This document shows, piece after piece, positions 1 to 8,697 of a stretch of 64,000 bases of DNA (positions within the stretch are counted from its first letter, which is position 1; every line of letters starts with the position of its first letter). The notes under the pieces are model-generated. The model was given only the letters and a program-made list of their open reading frames with translations. It was not told the origin of the DNA and did no database searches. A program made the position numbers and the translations under genes. Origin of the DNA: Planctomycetota bacterium (GTDB lineage: Bacteria; Planctomycetota; SZUA-567); contig JAGUZQ010000110.1 in NCBI GenBank assembly GCA_020060765.1, forward strand, positions 25,774 to 89,773. Reading direction: 5' to 3'.

Positions 1-323
1 GTACAGACGCAGAGAAATACCAGCTTGTCCTCGCCGGTGTTCCATGTCTGGTGAGGAGTACCGGGAGGCATCAGAACAGTGTCCCCCGCCCTGATTTCAG
101 ACACATCCTCGCCCACCAGAATTTTCCCTTCCCCTGACAGGATATAATAGATTTCCTCGGTCTTGGGATGATGATGGCGTTCGGTGCATTTGCCGGGATA
201 CAGCGTCGCCTCCGCCAGACTGATGCCGACGCAGGAGGAATTGCGATACGCCATCAGTTCCCGGATTTCCGAGGTATCCTTGGTGATAAACGGCTGGCAC
301 TCGTCGCGCTTGATCAGTTCCAT
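1..323 (-). CDS. Cupin-fold protein, 3' end beyond the window
   Basis: The first 107 codons are visible and the gene runs off the left edge. The translation has the two cupin motifs: a His cluster with Glu (His50, His51, His52, Glu56/57) followed by G-x-G-x-I, and later PPGTPHQ with His91. These residues normally bind one metal ion in a small beta-barrel. The ATG lies one base after the rubredoxin stop, so the two are probably translated together. Single-domain cupins of this kind have many roles, so substrate and function cannot be assigned. The call of fold is firm; the role is unknown. Confidence 0.8.
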   Translation of the reverse strand, partial: MELIKRDECQPFITKDTSEIRELMAYRNSSCVGISLAEATLYPGKCTERHHHPKTEEIYYILSGEGKILVGEDVSEIRAGDTVLMPPGTPHQTWNTGEDKLVFLCVC

Positions 324-324
324 G

Positions 325-537
325 TCATTTGCCCTCTTTTTTCCAGTGCTCGTACAGACTGTCTTCCGGCACGAACTTGTCCTTCCCCGCTCCGCACCAG
401 GGACAGCGCCACTTCTCCGGCAAATCGGAGAAAGGCGTGCCTGCGTTTACCCCATGCTCGACATCGCCCAAATCCTCATCGTAGGCGTAGGAGCAGACCG
501 TACAGGCCCAACGTTTGTGATATCCGTATTCGGTCAT
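325..537 (-). CDS. Rubredoxin-like protein
   Basis: A 70-residue protein with two C-x2-C pairs (Cys12/Cys15 and Cys45/Cys48) around an aromatic core, the Fe(Cys)4 knuckles of rubredoxin. Length is slightly above the usual 52-55 residues because of an N-terminal lead and a charged C-terminal tail. Rubredoxins carry single electrons in the cytoplasm, in anaerobes often to oxygen- or peroxide-scavenging enzymes. It sits between nadD (8-nt gap) and a cupin (1-nt gap), so it is in an operon, but the electron partner cannot be read from this context. Confidence 0.88.
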   Translation of the reverse strand: MTEYGYHKRWACTVCSYAYDEDLGDVEHGVNAGTPFSDLPEKWRCPWCGAGKDKFVPEDSLYEHWKKEGK

Positions 538-545
538 GACGCATC

Positions 546-1154
546 CTAACGATATAAATGATTCTCGATCGCATACCTGTAAACGGCGTCGTCCATGAAT
601 TCCCGCGCGTCTTCATGAGTAACAATCAACCTTCGTATTTCCGTGCTGGAAATGTCGGTCTCCGGCATTTCAATCCTGCCATTATGTAAGATTCTGCGCC
701 CGTGTTCGGAAATTTCCGCAGGTCCGTCTTTGACGAAATCCGCCGACATTGACGAGCCAGGGCGCACCGCCACCAGCGGAGGAGCCAGCCGCAGCAGGGT
801 TTCGGCGTCTTTCCACGAACCGAAATCCAGCGCCGTGTCGGCGCCGATTATCAACCGATAGCATTCACCGGGATTGGCGCGCTGCAATTCCTTGACCGTG
901 TCGATCATGTAGCTTTTGCCTTCGCGGCGCAGTTCGATTTCACAGATATGCAGCCACTGCTCCTGCCGGGCAAATATTTTCAGCATCTCCAACCGGTGCG
1001 CGGCAGGCGTCAGGCTCTGTTTGTGCGGAGGCACGTTGTTGGGTATCAACAGAATTTTTGCCAGACTGCCGGTTCGCATGGCCGCGCGCGCCAATTGCAG
1101 ATGACCGTTATGGGGAGGGTCGAAAGTTCCGCCCAGAATACCGACCAAGCTCAT
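546..1154 (-). CDS. nadD: Nicotinate-nucleotide adenylyltransferase NadD
   Basis: 202 residues, the normal NadD length. The N-terminus has the nucleotidyltransferase signature GGTFDPPHNGH (residues 8-18), and the C-terminal part has SSTEIRR, the ISSTxIR motif that contacts the ATP phosphates. NadD joins nicotinate mononucleotide and ATP to give deamido-NAD in NAD synthesis in the cytosol. The start codon overlaps the stop of the upstream lipoprotein gene as ATGA, indicating translational coupling, and the rubredoxin gene follows 8 nt downstream. The usual nadD neighbours obgE/rsfS are not present. This is a confident family call. Confidence 0.93.
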   Translation of the reverse strand: MSLVGILGGTFDPPHNGHLQLARAAMRTGSLAKILLIPNNVPPHKQSLTPAAHRLEMLKIFARQEQWLHICEIELRREGKSYMIDTVKELQRANPGECYRLIIGADTALDFGSWKDAETLLRLAPPLVAVRPGSSMSADFVKDGPAEISEHGRRILHNGRIEMPETDISSTEIRRLIVTHEDAREFMDDAVYRYAIENHLYR

Positions 1155-2608
1155 TCGTTCTCCAGTTGCGGCGGCGCGATCATTCCCTCCTCGGTGTCGG
1201 TCAGTTCCGGCTCTGGCTGTTTCTGGGCAGACGGGCGGAACCGCTCCAACAGTTGCACCAGTTTCAAGGCGGTCTTGCCGGACGGAGTACTATCGCCGGC
1301 CTCGGTTTTGACATGCGCCAGTTTCGCCAGCGGTTCGAAACTGCCCGCCTTCACGCTTTCCCGCAGACCGGAGAAAACCTCCTCGGTATCATGTGGGGAA
1401 TTGTGCCGGTCATGCAGAAGCTGGAACAGCATTTCAATGGTTTTGATCTGCCCAGGGAAGTTCACCAGCCCCAGCGCCTGCGCGGCCTGTACGTTGACAA
1501 TCGCACTGCGCGCCCACAGATTTTTGCCGGAAAGAGCAACTTCGTGTCCGTCGAACTGCCACAGAATCCTGCCGTCGAAGTCACGCAAACCATTGGTCTG
1601 CACGATATGCCCAGGCATCTTCAGGCGCATCTGAAAATCGAATTCCGGGTTGGTCGGCACAATCGAGACTTCCGTCAGCAGAAACGCACCCAATACCTTG
1701 GTCAGAGGCGGATCTATTTTCTGCATGAACGCCATCATCGAGCCGTACTGCTTGTCGAGAAAGGCGCGGATATCGTTCAGAAATTCGGTGCGCGAACTTT
1801 TACCCAACAGCATGTCCAGGGAAAAAGGCGGGACGTTTTCCTGTTTGGGCGTGACCAACTGCGGCAGCTTTTCCTTGGCGAACTGTTGCAGAACGTCGTT
1901 AATCATACGCGAGGAGGAAGGCTGCTCGGGAAAAGTCATCCCGATTTTCGACAGCTCCGCCTGCAGCACCCGTTTCCATTCGTCGCGTTCGGAATTAGCG
2001 TCGGTTCCCGCCCGCCGCGCGCGGCGCAGCTCCCAGGTGTAGGCATAGAGCCTTCTGGCGAACGGGGGGAAAGTTTCCCTCAGAAACAGCTTCAGTTCCG
2101 TCAAGTCGTACTTGTCGCCGAATTTGAATTCGGTAAAGCCGCTGATCGTCTCCAGCAGGATGGACAGCATTTCCTCCAGCGCCTGCTCACCCTCGGCGCG
2201 GGTGGCAATGTCCACGAATCTTTCCTCGAAATCCATCACCTCCAGCAACACCAAATCAACGCGTTCGACTTTCAGCTCATTGTGAGCCAGCAGATCGCTG
2301 GCGGGAGTGATCTTGATGAAATCAGCAGGCACATCGCCAGTTTTTTCGAACTTGCCGCCGAACATGACGCGCGCAGGCGTAAGGACAAAGGTTTCATACT
2401 GCTCCGCTTCCGGCAGTTCCAGGTAATCGCTGATCTTGACCCGCATGTTGGGAATCTTGCTGTTGGGATAACCGGTGATAATCGCCTTGCGGATGCAGGA
2501 GCCGTCCTGAGCCAGGGTGGTATCGGCGCGGAAACTGATAGTGGGGCTGCAACCGCAAGCCAGAAGTACGCCAGCGACCAGCAGCGGAATCCGGGAAGTT
2601 TTTTTCAT
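1151..2608 (-). CDS. Uncharacterised lipoprotein, 485 residues
   Basis: The start at 2608 is preferred over an in-frame ATG 27 nt upstream because AAAAGGC lies before it and the translation then begins with a charged n-region, a hydrophobic stretch and the lipobox LLAC, giving a typical lipoprotein signal. The mature part begins with a short beta-rich segment (SFRADTTLAQDGS) and continues mostly as long amphipathic helices, ending in a Pro/Glu-rich tail. I recognise no family. The stop overlaps the nadD start by ATGA. It is probably anchored in the inner or outer membrane facing the periplasm; function unknown. Confidence 0.75.
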   Translation of the reverse strand: MKKTSRIPLLVAGVLLACGCSPTISFRADTTLAQDGSCIRKAIITGYPNSKIPNMRVKISDYLELPEAEQYETFVLTPARVMFGGKFEKTGDVPADFIKITPASDLLAHNELKVERVDLVLLEVMDFEERFVDIATRAEGEQALEEMLSILLETISGFTEFKFGDKYDLTELKLFLRETFPPFARRLYAYTWELRRARRAGTDANSERDEWKRVLQAELSKIGMTFPEQPSSSRMINDVLQQFAKEKLPQLVTPKQENVPPFSLDMLLGKSSRTEFLNDIRAFLDKQYGSMMAFMQKIDPPLTKVLGAFLLTEVSIVPTNPEFDFQMRLKMPGHIVQTNGLRDFDGRILWQFDGHEVALSGKNLWARSAIVNVQAAQALGLVNFPGQIKTIEMLFQLLHDRHNSPHDTEEVFSGLRESVKAGSFEPLAKLAHVKTEAGDSTPSGKTALKLVQLLERFRPSAQKQPEPELTDTEEGMIAPPQLENE

Positions 2609-2729
2609 GAAAAGCCTTTTGCAATCATCTGCCATAGAGGTTAAATTTTGTTATTGATTTTAATGAAACGCAGACCGGCTGCAAGGGTTTTACCAGATTC
2701 ACCTGTTGAAATGAATGAGGAAAGCATAA

Positions 2730-3269
2730 ATGAAATGGACCATCTTGCCGTTGTGGCTGGCGGCGCTGTTTTTTCTATGGATTATTCTGCGCGGTAGGTA
2801 TTACAAGAAAATCCTCTCCGACCCGCATCTGCTCGAATTCGCCCAGCTCCTGGCAAAGGTGCGCCTGGCCGCGCTGGAGAAACACTCCGAATCCGCCCGG
2901 CTCGCGCATCAGCAGAACGACCCCCGCGCGGTCGTGACTTCCCGCGGACTGGCTATGGTATACACCATCAGGCGCAAAGGTGAAGATTTCACCCATTGCC
3001 TGTCGGTGGGTTTGCGCGGTCGCTACACCCCGCGCGCGGTGGGGGGAACTTTCATCGCCCTGGCCTCGCTCTTGCTGAAACAGGATCTGCACAAGTTCCA
3101 CCTCTCCCTCGGAACCCGCCATCTGCATATCTGCACGTTCACGCTGGACGAAATGGAACACGCCAATTTCCGCCAGCGCGAAGTCTCGGTGCCGGAACTG
3201 GAGCACATCAGCGCGCTCCACGCCGAATGCCGCGGATTGCGCGACCAACTGCCCTACCCGAAAAGCTGA
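2730..3269 (+). CDS. Small membrane-anchored protein of unknown function
   Basis: 179 residues. Residues 4-20 are a single hydrophobic segment (PLWLAALFFLWII), followed by a positively charged RGRYYKK stretch, which suggests an N-in anchor or uncleaved signal. The rest is a compact alpha/beta domain with several His residues in its second half (HKFHLSLGTRHLHICTF region). I recognise no family. ATG with AGGAAAG upstream. It stands alone between two minus-strand units and ends just before a hairpin that can act as terminator. Confidence 0.65.
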   Translation: MKWTILPLWLAALFFLWIILRGRYYKKILSDPHLLEFAQLLAKVRLAALEKHSESARLAHQQNDPRAVVTSRGLAMVYTIRRKGEDFTHCLSVGLRGRYTPRAVGGTFIALASLLLKQDLHKFHLSLGTRHLHICTFTLDEMEHANFRQREVSVPELEHISALHAECRGLRDQLPYPKS

Positions 3270-3270
3270 C

Positions 3271-3300
3271 AGGCGTCCCCCATTGGGAACGCCTGCTCTT
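3271..3300. terminator. Candidate bidirectional terminator
   Basis: Arms AGGCGT and ACGCCT with an inner CCC/GGG pairing and a loop of about five bases, followed by GCTCTTT on the plus strand. It lies between the convergent ends of the small membrane protein gene (3269) and the DUF4838 gene (3329), where a shared terminator is expected. The T-tract is short, so strength is uncertain. Confidence 0.5.
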
Positions 3301-3328
3301 TACTCATCTGGACTTCAATCTTTGCTAT

Positions 3329-5812
3329 TTATTCCGGCCTGATTAAAATCGCCCTGTCCAGAAAAATTCCGTTCTCTTTTTTCGAATCGGGGACATAAGC
3401 CGGGCCGGTGAACTTCAGCGATACGTAGATGTCGAACAAGTTCGGGTCGTTCTCCTCCTTGCCGCCGTCATTCCAGGTAAAGGCTTCAGCGAAGCTGCAA
3501 TGCGGCCCGCCCCATGACGCGTGAGTCCAAATCCTGGTGTCCTGGTCGATGGAGAATCGTCCTATCTTGTACAAGTGATATTTTTCGTCGGCGGGAATCT
3601 CCTTGAGCTCGATCTTCGGCCCCCAGCGTTTGCTGTAATTGCCGTAAACGCCGACGGGGAACGGCAATTTATGCGATTCAGAGTCGAGCTTGAGAGTCTT
3701 GTTGGGAACCACGGCTCTGCCGCCCAAGGCATCCGGGTCTTCGATCAACGCCCAAGCCGGCAACTGCGGCCAGGCGAAATCCATCACCCTTTCCTCGGGC
3801 AGATTCCGGAATTCTTCCGGCAGGGGGAAAACCACGCGGAAGGCGGTCAGTTCCCGTTTCATATCATCCAACAGTTCCTTTTTACGGTCGTCGCCATAAC
3901 CGCCGTGATCGAGTTCTCCCTTCCGGATCAGTTCGTACTCGTCGAGTATTTCCTCGCGGGTGAAGGGGAACTTCTTGCCCGCTATTCTCTGCAACCGCTT
4001 CCACTGATGCAGCAGGGCGTTGTCAACTACTATGAGCTCGCGCCACACGTGGAAACGGTCGCGTGATTCCGGCGCACTGGCCGCTTGGGCTTGCTTCAGC
4101 AATTCACGGCAGCTCATAAGGAAATCCATCGTCACGTACCCGCGCATGATTTTGGGCTGGTTCCAGAACATCGGTTTCGGTTCGGTGAGAAGCGCATTTT
4201 CCAGGAAGTCGTAATAACGCCTCACCTCATTTGCGGCAGAACCATAATAGCCTTTCATGAAAATATCCGTCAGGCTATCTGCGGAAAGATCGGGATTATT
4301 CATGAGTTGAATACTCGCCCAGTAGGAAAGATGGTGAAAACTATGCTGGGTTACGGCAAAATGGTATTCGTTATATACTCCGTCAACGCCCAGCCTGCGA
4401 AACAGGCGCATGTTTTCGGCGGTGGTGCTGACGGGGACGAATTCAGGAACAGCCGACGCGCAGGTTTTCTGTCCCATATCCCAGTAATCCCAGATTTCCA
4501 GATTTTTGCTTATCTTCGCCCAACCCTCCAGTTTTTTCAGTTGTTTTTTGTTTACCGGATGAGTTAACGACCGGAACGGGTCGGACTGGCCGTAGAGGTC
4601 GCACCACCAGACCACCACGCTATCGTTAGGGCGGATGCCGGTCGGTGGGGTGTCGGTGTTGACATAACTGAGCGTACGGATTTTGATGTCGGGATATTCC
4701 GGTTTCACCAGATCAGCCACGCGGTTGCAGAAATCGATCAGCAGGCCGCTTTCGTCGCTGCCGGTGCGTTTGGAAAATTCGACGCACTTGGGACACTTGC
4801 AGATATAGCTCAGGTTGTCGGTGAGTCCGACGGCGACGACATGCCCGTTGTCGTTGCCAGCCGCCTTGATGAGACGCTCGAACCGGTCGCGTTCGCCGGG
4901 TTTTCTGTCCGGTATTTCGTTAAGATATTTAATTATGCTCGCCGCCATCACCTTGGCCACCTCGGGGTTCGAGAGGCAGAGCTGGGTTCCGGCCGTGCTG
5001 GGATTGTCGATATTGCCGCAGGAACGCAATCCAGCCTTGGTCATGGAGAAATATTCAGGATGTTCGGCAAACCATTTCTTGGGATCGACGAAATCGTAGA
5101 AAGTGTGCATTTTTCCAGGTGGAAGAGAGAAAAAGCCGCCGATTTTGTCGTTCCAGGTCTGCTGTTGGCGGTTGCGGACGCTAAGCTCGGCGAAACTTTT
5201 ATTCACTTCACCGGTTCCCCAGTTCCAGTGCTGGATTCCAGTCTCGCGCGGCACAAAAGCGGGCTTGCCACGTTTGTCGATTCTACCGACAGTCAGGTCG
5301 GGATTATTCGGCACCACTTCCGTATCCCACGCCAGCCAGTGACAGCCGAGTTCATATTCGAGAAATTCGTAAACGCCATACAACGTTCCCCGCTGACGGC
5401 CGCCGGTAATGATCAAATCGTCGCCAACCGAACGCAACACCCATTCCTCGTCACCCAGTTTTTCGTAGTCGATTCCGTGGCTGACCGCAAAACCGGTTTG
5501 CCCCACGTAAATGCCATGCAAGCCTGTCAGCGGCTCGCCTTCGGTAATAACCTTGAATTTAGCGCCGGTTATTTTGCCCAGATAATCGCCCAACTCCTTT
5601 ACCGCGAGTTCTTCCGCTGCCAGGGGAGACTTGCCCTGCACAATGGCGTAAAGAGATTCGCCGCCGCGCGCGAATTGCAGTTTCTTTTCCGGAATCGCCG
5701 GTTTTTCCGGTTTGGCCGTCGTTTCGGTGCGACCGCATCCACCTACGCCTGTCATCATCGCCGCCAGAATCAAAGCCGCCGCCGCGCAGGCTACAACCGA
5801 ATACCGATTCAT
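3329..5812 (-). CDS. DUF4838-type lipoprotein, probable glycoside hydrolase-related
   Basis: 827 residues. The N-terminus is a lipoprotein signal ending in VGGC (around residue 26). Residues about 50-160 resemble the alpha-glucuronidase N-terminal fold (AVKELGDYLGKITGAKF, then GTLYGVYEFLEYELGCHWL), and residues about 180-620 match the DUF4838 family, which is found in polysaccharide-degrading Bacteroidetes, Planctomycetes and Lentisphaerae. It is probably exported and acts on oligosaccharides, but no enzymatic activity is established for the family. Good ribosome site (GGAGG, 6 nt before ATG). A second member lies at 20279-23272. In both loci the upstream gene on the same strand is a winged-helix/pseudopilin fusion; here 515 bp of repeat-rich DNA separates the two. 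Confidence 0.85.
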   Translation of the reverse strand: MNRYSVVACAAAALILAAMMTGVGGCGRTETTAKPEKPAIPEKKLQFARGGESLYAIVQGKSPLAAEELAVKELGDYLGKITGAKFKVITEGEPLTGLHGIYVGQTGFAVSHGIDYEKLGDEEWVLRSVGDDLIITGGRQRGTLYGVYEFLEYELGCHWLAWDTEVVPNNPDLTVGRIDKRGKPAFVPRETGIQHWNWGTGEVNKSFAELSVRNRQQQTWNDKIGGFFSLPPGKMHTFYDFVDPKKWFAEHPEYFSMTKAGLRSCGNIDNPSTAGTQLCLSNPEVAKVMAASIIKYLNEIPDRKPGERDRFERLIKAAGNDNGHVVAVGLTDNLSYICKCPKCVEFSKRTGSDESGLLIDFCNRVADLVKPEYPDIKIRTLSYVNTDTPPTGIRPNDSVVVWWCDLYGQSDPFRSLTHPVNKKQLKKLEGWAKISKNLEIWDYWDMGQKTCASAVPEFVPVSTTAENMRLFRRLGVDGVYNEYHFAVTQHSFHHLSYWASIQLMNNPDLSADSLTDIFMKGYYGSAANEVRRYYDFLENALLTEPKPMFWNQPKIMRGYVTMDFLMSCRELLKQAQAASAPESRDRFHVWRELIVVDNALLHQWKRLQRIAGKKFPFTREEILDEYELIRKGELDHGGYGDDRKKELLDDMKRELTAFRVVFPLPEEFRNLPEERVMDFAWPQLPAWALIEDPDALGGRAVVPNKTLKLDSESHKLPFPVGVYGNYSKRWGPKIELKEIPADEKYHLYKIGRFSIDQDTRIWTHASWGGPHCSFAEAFTWNDGGKEENDPNLFDIYVSLKFTGPAYVPDSKKENGIFLDRAILIRPE

Positions 5813-5888
5813 ACCGTTCCTCCGTAAAAAAAACGCGAAACTACGTAAGACATGAAAATGAAATGCCGCGAATGATTTTTCGTCGAAT

Positions 5889-6275
5889 CGTCATTCCTGC
5901 GAAGGCAGGGTGGCTGCGCCACTGGCATATTACGCTGCCGCGCTTGCGCCAGCACAAAACTTCCGCGCGTTCTTCGCCCGCGGATAGAAAAAAAACTTAC
6001 GCGCGTCATTCCCGCGCAGGCGGGAATCCAGGCGGAGATATCTTCTCATGCAAAAGATATGTTTCTTCCCGGAACACTTTGGCAAAGGTTTCACGAAAAC
6101 ACATCTCCACCAGTACAAGCCAACACCTCCTGGATTCCCGCCTTCGCGGGAATGACGGCGCGTTTATTTAACTCTATATATCCGCGAACGAAGGGAGCGC
6201 GGAGAAAATTAACCTATCAAATACGCTTGCATAAAATGCGCGTGTGGCACGCACCCCGCCTTCGCGGGAATGACG
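5889..6275. repeat. Cluster of dRS3-like palindromic repeats
   Basis: The 515-bp gap between the DUF4838 gene and the fusion gene holds four copies or half-copies of the CGTCATTCCCGCG...CGGGAAT palindrome: 5889-5910 (diverged), 6004-6032, 6129-6157 (inverted relative to the previous one) and 6252-6275 (half). 6004-6157 has the same outer ends as the 80-bp units found elsewhere in the window, but with a longer spacer of about 97 bp. No gene is credible in this stretch. Confidence 0.8.
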
Positions 6276-6327
6276 TACGTAAGTTTTTGATAAATCTTCA
6301 GCAAACCCCATTCAACGCATATGAACT

Positions 6328-7605
6328 TTACCAGTAGGCGTCGTTGTTGTGGTAAGTCATAATAAAATATCGGTGCAGGCCGGTATTGGTTGAACTTGGA
6401 GAATACGGCGTTATTGAATTGAAAGCCAGCGCTTCCACATGGCCATCGACGAACAGCGTGTTTGATTTATCCAGATGCGCGAATGCTGCTATCTGGCTTT
6501 GCTCCGTTCGGAGCCCGTGCCAATCGCTGGAGTAGAAATAATACCCCTTGCCGTCGCCGAAAGTGATGTATTTCGCTGGCCTCTTGGCAAGCGTTAGTTT
6601 TGCGTATGCTCCCGGGTTATAGGCGTAATTCATCTGGTTGCCCATGGCTTCCTGGGTGCTTGTCCGACCGGGGCAGTCCAGCAGGTTGCGGGGTTGCTTG
6701 AATCCCAGCGTAGGCAGATAGACATCGTTACTGAAGCGCTCGTACCAAGTGTCGTTCTGCCACGTCGCAGGCGGTATAGTAATGTACATAATGAACGACC
6801 AGCCCATGTGGTCGTCGCGGTATTGCTGGTGAATTATCCCTAGTTGGCGCAGATTGTTCATGCAGGATGTGCCGTAGGCAACCTGCACCGCCCGGCTCAC
6901 CGTCGGCAGCAGCAGCGCGGCGAGAATCGAAATAATCGCCACCACCACCAGCAGTTCCACCAGCGTAAACCCCGCGCGTGAGGAAAAAAATCCCCGCCTG
7001 GCTAGTTCGTTGCAACTGCTCCGGGTAACAACAGGCATTAAAGGCTCCTTTATAATGTAATCGAATCCGCTGCGCGACAAGTCCTCATCGGAAAGAAGGC
7101 CGCGCGCCACCGCCTTTTCCAGAGTGGCGCGCAGTTTTCCTTCGCGCCGCAGTTTTTTTTCCACATCGCCGACAGTTTGCAATAGCGTCGTCACCCTGAA
7201 GGCACCGTAATCATTATACTTCACCAATGACATATCACGCCGAAAAAGTTCGTATCTATAGCCAGCATCCTTGCGGAAACGCGGCGCAACCGACAGGCAT
7301 AATCTTTCCTCCCCACTGTCGGCCAATTGATAAAACATAAGTGCGCTCGTATGGCTGATCACGGCCTGGGGTCGGTCAGAATTGTCTCTGCTCCAGAGCG
7401 AGGCGCAAGCAAAACTAGAAGCCAAGCTGTCTTCGCAACCGGAAAATCGGTACAAGCCTTTCTCAATTTTCACCCAATTGCCGATTTCGCACTGTTGGCA
7501 ATTATGTCCGCTCGCAAAACCAGCGGCATATGCCTGCTTGGCTGTAAAATAGCCGTATTGAGAATGGGCAAGCTTGGCTAGCTTTTTGCTGCAGTAACTG
7601 TCCAT
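6328..7605 (-). CDS. AbiEi-like winged-helix domain fused to type IV pseudopilin
   Basis: 425 residues from the ATG at 7605, which has AAGGGG 6 nt upstream (an in-frame TTG lies 15 nt further up). Residues 1-180 resemble the AbiEi antitoxin/transcription-regulator fold: an N-terminal winged helix ([14 protein letters not shown] then [11 protein letters not shown]) and the [10 protein letters not shown] and [11 protein letters not shown] segments. Residues 205-245 are a prepilin leader and N-terminal helix: SSRAG then [20 protein letters not shown], cleavage predicted after Gly212, with Glu217 at +5. The rest is a pseudopilin head with the H-X9-DG signature (His377, Asp387, Gly388) of PVC pseudopilins. 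No AbiEii toxin is nearby, so an antitoxin role is unlikely. A strong internal ribosome site precedes Met190 (see 7036-7050). The parallel copy is at 23343-24734. Confidence 0.8.
   Translation of the reverse strand: MDSYCSKKLAKLAHSQYGYFTAKQAYAAGFASGHNCQQCEIGNWVKIEKGLYRFSGCEDSLASSFACASLWSRDNSDRPQAVISHTSALMFYQLADSGEERLCLSVAPRFRKDAGYRYELFRRDMSLVKYNDYGAFRVTTLLQTVGDVEKKLRREGKLRATLEKAVARGLLSDEDLSRSGFDYIIKEPLMPVVTRSSCNELARRGFFSSRAGFTLVELLVVVAIISILAALLLPTVSRAVQVAYGTSCMNNLRQLGIIHQQYRDDHMGWSFIMYITIPPATWQNDTWYERFSNDVYLPTLGFKQPRNLLDCPGRTSTQEAMGNQMNYAYNPGAYAKLTLAKRPAKYITFGDGKGYYFYSSDWHGLRTEQSQIAAFAHLDKSNTLFVDGHVEALAFNSITPYSPSSTNTGLHRYFIMTYHNNDAYW
7036..7050 (-). promoter_or_regulatory. Internal ribosome binding site and start before the pilin part
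   Basis: Within the fusion gene the minus strand reads AAGGAG (7050-7045), six bases, then ATG (7038-7036), in frame. Initiation here would make a stand-alone prepilin with a 23-residue leader (MPVVTRSSC...), close to a normal prepilin precursor. The spacing and sequence are better than at many ordinary starts in the window. The second fusion gene has the equivalent signal at 24141-24156. Confidence 0.6.
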
Positions 7606-7943
7606 ACGTATCCCCTTCAATGTTTAAACTATACCAGATTAAAAACTGGCAGCAAAATTCATGACAAAACTTCTCCAAAGTTGCATATTTTTTAATATCA
7701 AGGCTTTACAGATACATATGGAGAGTTTATGGAAAGCTTTTATATTCATCCATAGAGTCACCGGAGAGTTTTTGCCTGCCAGATATAGACTTTACTGCTA
7801 TCGCAGGCGTATTGACATGAACATAAACAGTCCATCTGGTTTCATGATTTTAACTGAAAACACACCATGAAAGTTGAGCGCGCAGGCTTATCAGATTTAG
7901 CCAGCACCAGACGGATTTTTTTTTGAAATCTTCACACCAGCCC
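7606..7943. other. Intergenic region between divergent units, no gene seen
   Basis: AT-rich stretch between the start of the fusion gene and the hydrogenase operon promoter. One 69-codon open frame (7661-7870) has neither a Shine-Dalgarno sequence nor any recognisable feature. The region must hold the promoter of the minus-strand fusion gene, but I could not place it with confidence. Confidence 0.5.
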
Positions 7944-7972
7944 TTGACAAATGCAAATGCGTAGTATACAGT
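7944..7972 (+). promoter_or_regulatory. Sigma-70 promoter of the rex-hyd operon
   Basis: TTGACA (7944-7949), a 17-bp spacer and TACAGT (7967-7972), 65 bp before the rex start codon. The -35 box is perfect and the -10 box has four of six consensus bases, the best-matched promoter on this side of the window. It should drive rex and probably hydC. Confidence 0.75.
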
Positions 7973-8037
7973 ACTTTTATATCGATATACTTTTCTCGTT
8001 AAAAGTTTCTCTATTAGCCTTCTCTGAAGGGATTATC

Positions 8038-8682
8038 ATGAACACAACTGACAGCATCAAGGGCGCGCCCTTGCCCAGCATCAGGAGGCTACCGCAATAC
8101 TTGCAGCTTTTGCGGCAAATGCAGACAAAGGGCAGGATTGCAGTATCATGCACCCACCTGGCGGACGATCTGGGCTTTACCAGCACGCAAGTCCGTAAAG
8201 ACCTTGCTGTTACAGGAATAATTGGCAAACCGAAGGTAGGGTACATAACGGAAGAACTGATTGCCTCGATTGAAAATTTTCTGGGCTGGAACAATTACTC
8301 CGACGCTTTTCTGGTAGGTGTGGGCAACATGGGCAACGCCTTGCTTGGGTATGACGATTTCCGTCTGCATGGATTGAATATCGTAGCTGCTTTTGACGCA
8401 AACCCGGAGAAAATTGGCAAAAACGTCCATAATTGCGAGATTTTCGCTCTGGATAAAATGTATGAACTGGCGGAAAGAATGCACATCCAGATCGGAATCC
8501 TGACTGTACCTGCTGCTGCCGCGCAGTCTGTCGCCAGCGAGATGGTACTGGCGGGAATTCGCGCAATCTGGAACTTTTCGCCAATCGCGCTGGAGGTGCC
8601 TGATTCCATAATTGTCGAAAATGTAAGACTTTATTCCAGCCTGGCGGTACTCACCAGCCGCCTGGCCAACACAAACAAATGA
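8038..8682 (+). CDS. rex: Redox-sensing transcriptional repressor Rex
   Basis: 214 residues, normal for Rex. The start at 8038 has AAGGG six bases upstream; a longer frame begins inside the promoter and is rejected. The N-terminal winged helix spans residues 14-75 (RRLPQYLQLLRQM, then TSTQVRKDLAVTG, the typical recognition helix), followed by a Rossmann domain with GVGNMGNAL at 94-102 and the C-terminal swapped helix. Rex senses the NADH/NAD ratio and represses fermentation and hydrogenase genes when NAD is abundant. It is the first gene of the hydrogenase operon, with 15 bp to hydC, and a Rex-like palindrome lies at 9195-9210. Confidence 0.93.
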   Translation: MNTTDSIKGAPLPSIRRLPQYLQLLRQMQTKGRIAVSCTHLADDLGFTSTQVRKDLAVTGIIGKPKVGYITEELIASIENFLGWNNYSDAFLVGVGNMGNALLGYDDFRLHGLNIVAAFDANPEKIGKNVHNCEIFALDKMYELAERMHIQIGILTVPAAAAQSVASEMVLAGIRAIWNFSPIALEVPDSIIVENVRLYSSLAVLTSRLANTNK

Positions 8683-8697
8683 CACGGAGGATAGAAC

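Noticed and set aside
1058..2644. 528-codon open frame on the plus strand opposite the lipoprotein gene
   Set aside because: Lies antisense to a gene with signal peptide and coupling to nadD; composition (His, Arg, Gln-rich) is that of a reverse-strand shadow in GC-rich DNA.
6328..7605. AbiE-type toxin-antitoxin system
   Set aside because: The N-terminal domain resembles AbiEi, but no AbiEii nucleotidyltransferase gene is near either copy, and the C-terminal part is a pseudopilin.
7661..7870. 69-codon open frame on the plus strand upstream of the rex promoter
   Set aside because: No ribosome site, no recognisable feature, AT-rich intergenic composition; ends before the promoter.
7919..7937. 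TTTTGAAATCTTCACA before the rex promoter as a Rex operator
   Set aside because: Half-sites TGAA and TTCA are three, not four, bases apart, and the outer bases do not match the Rex consensus.
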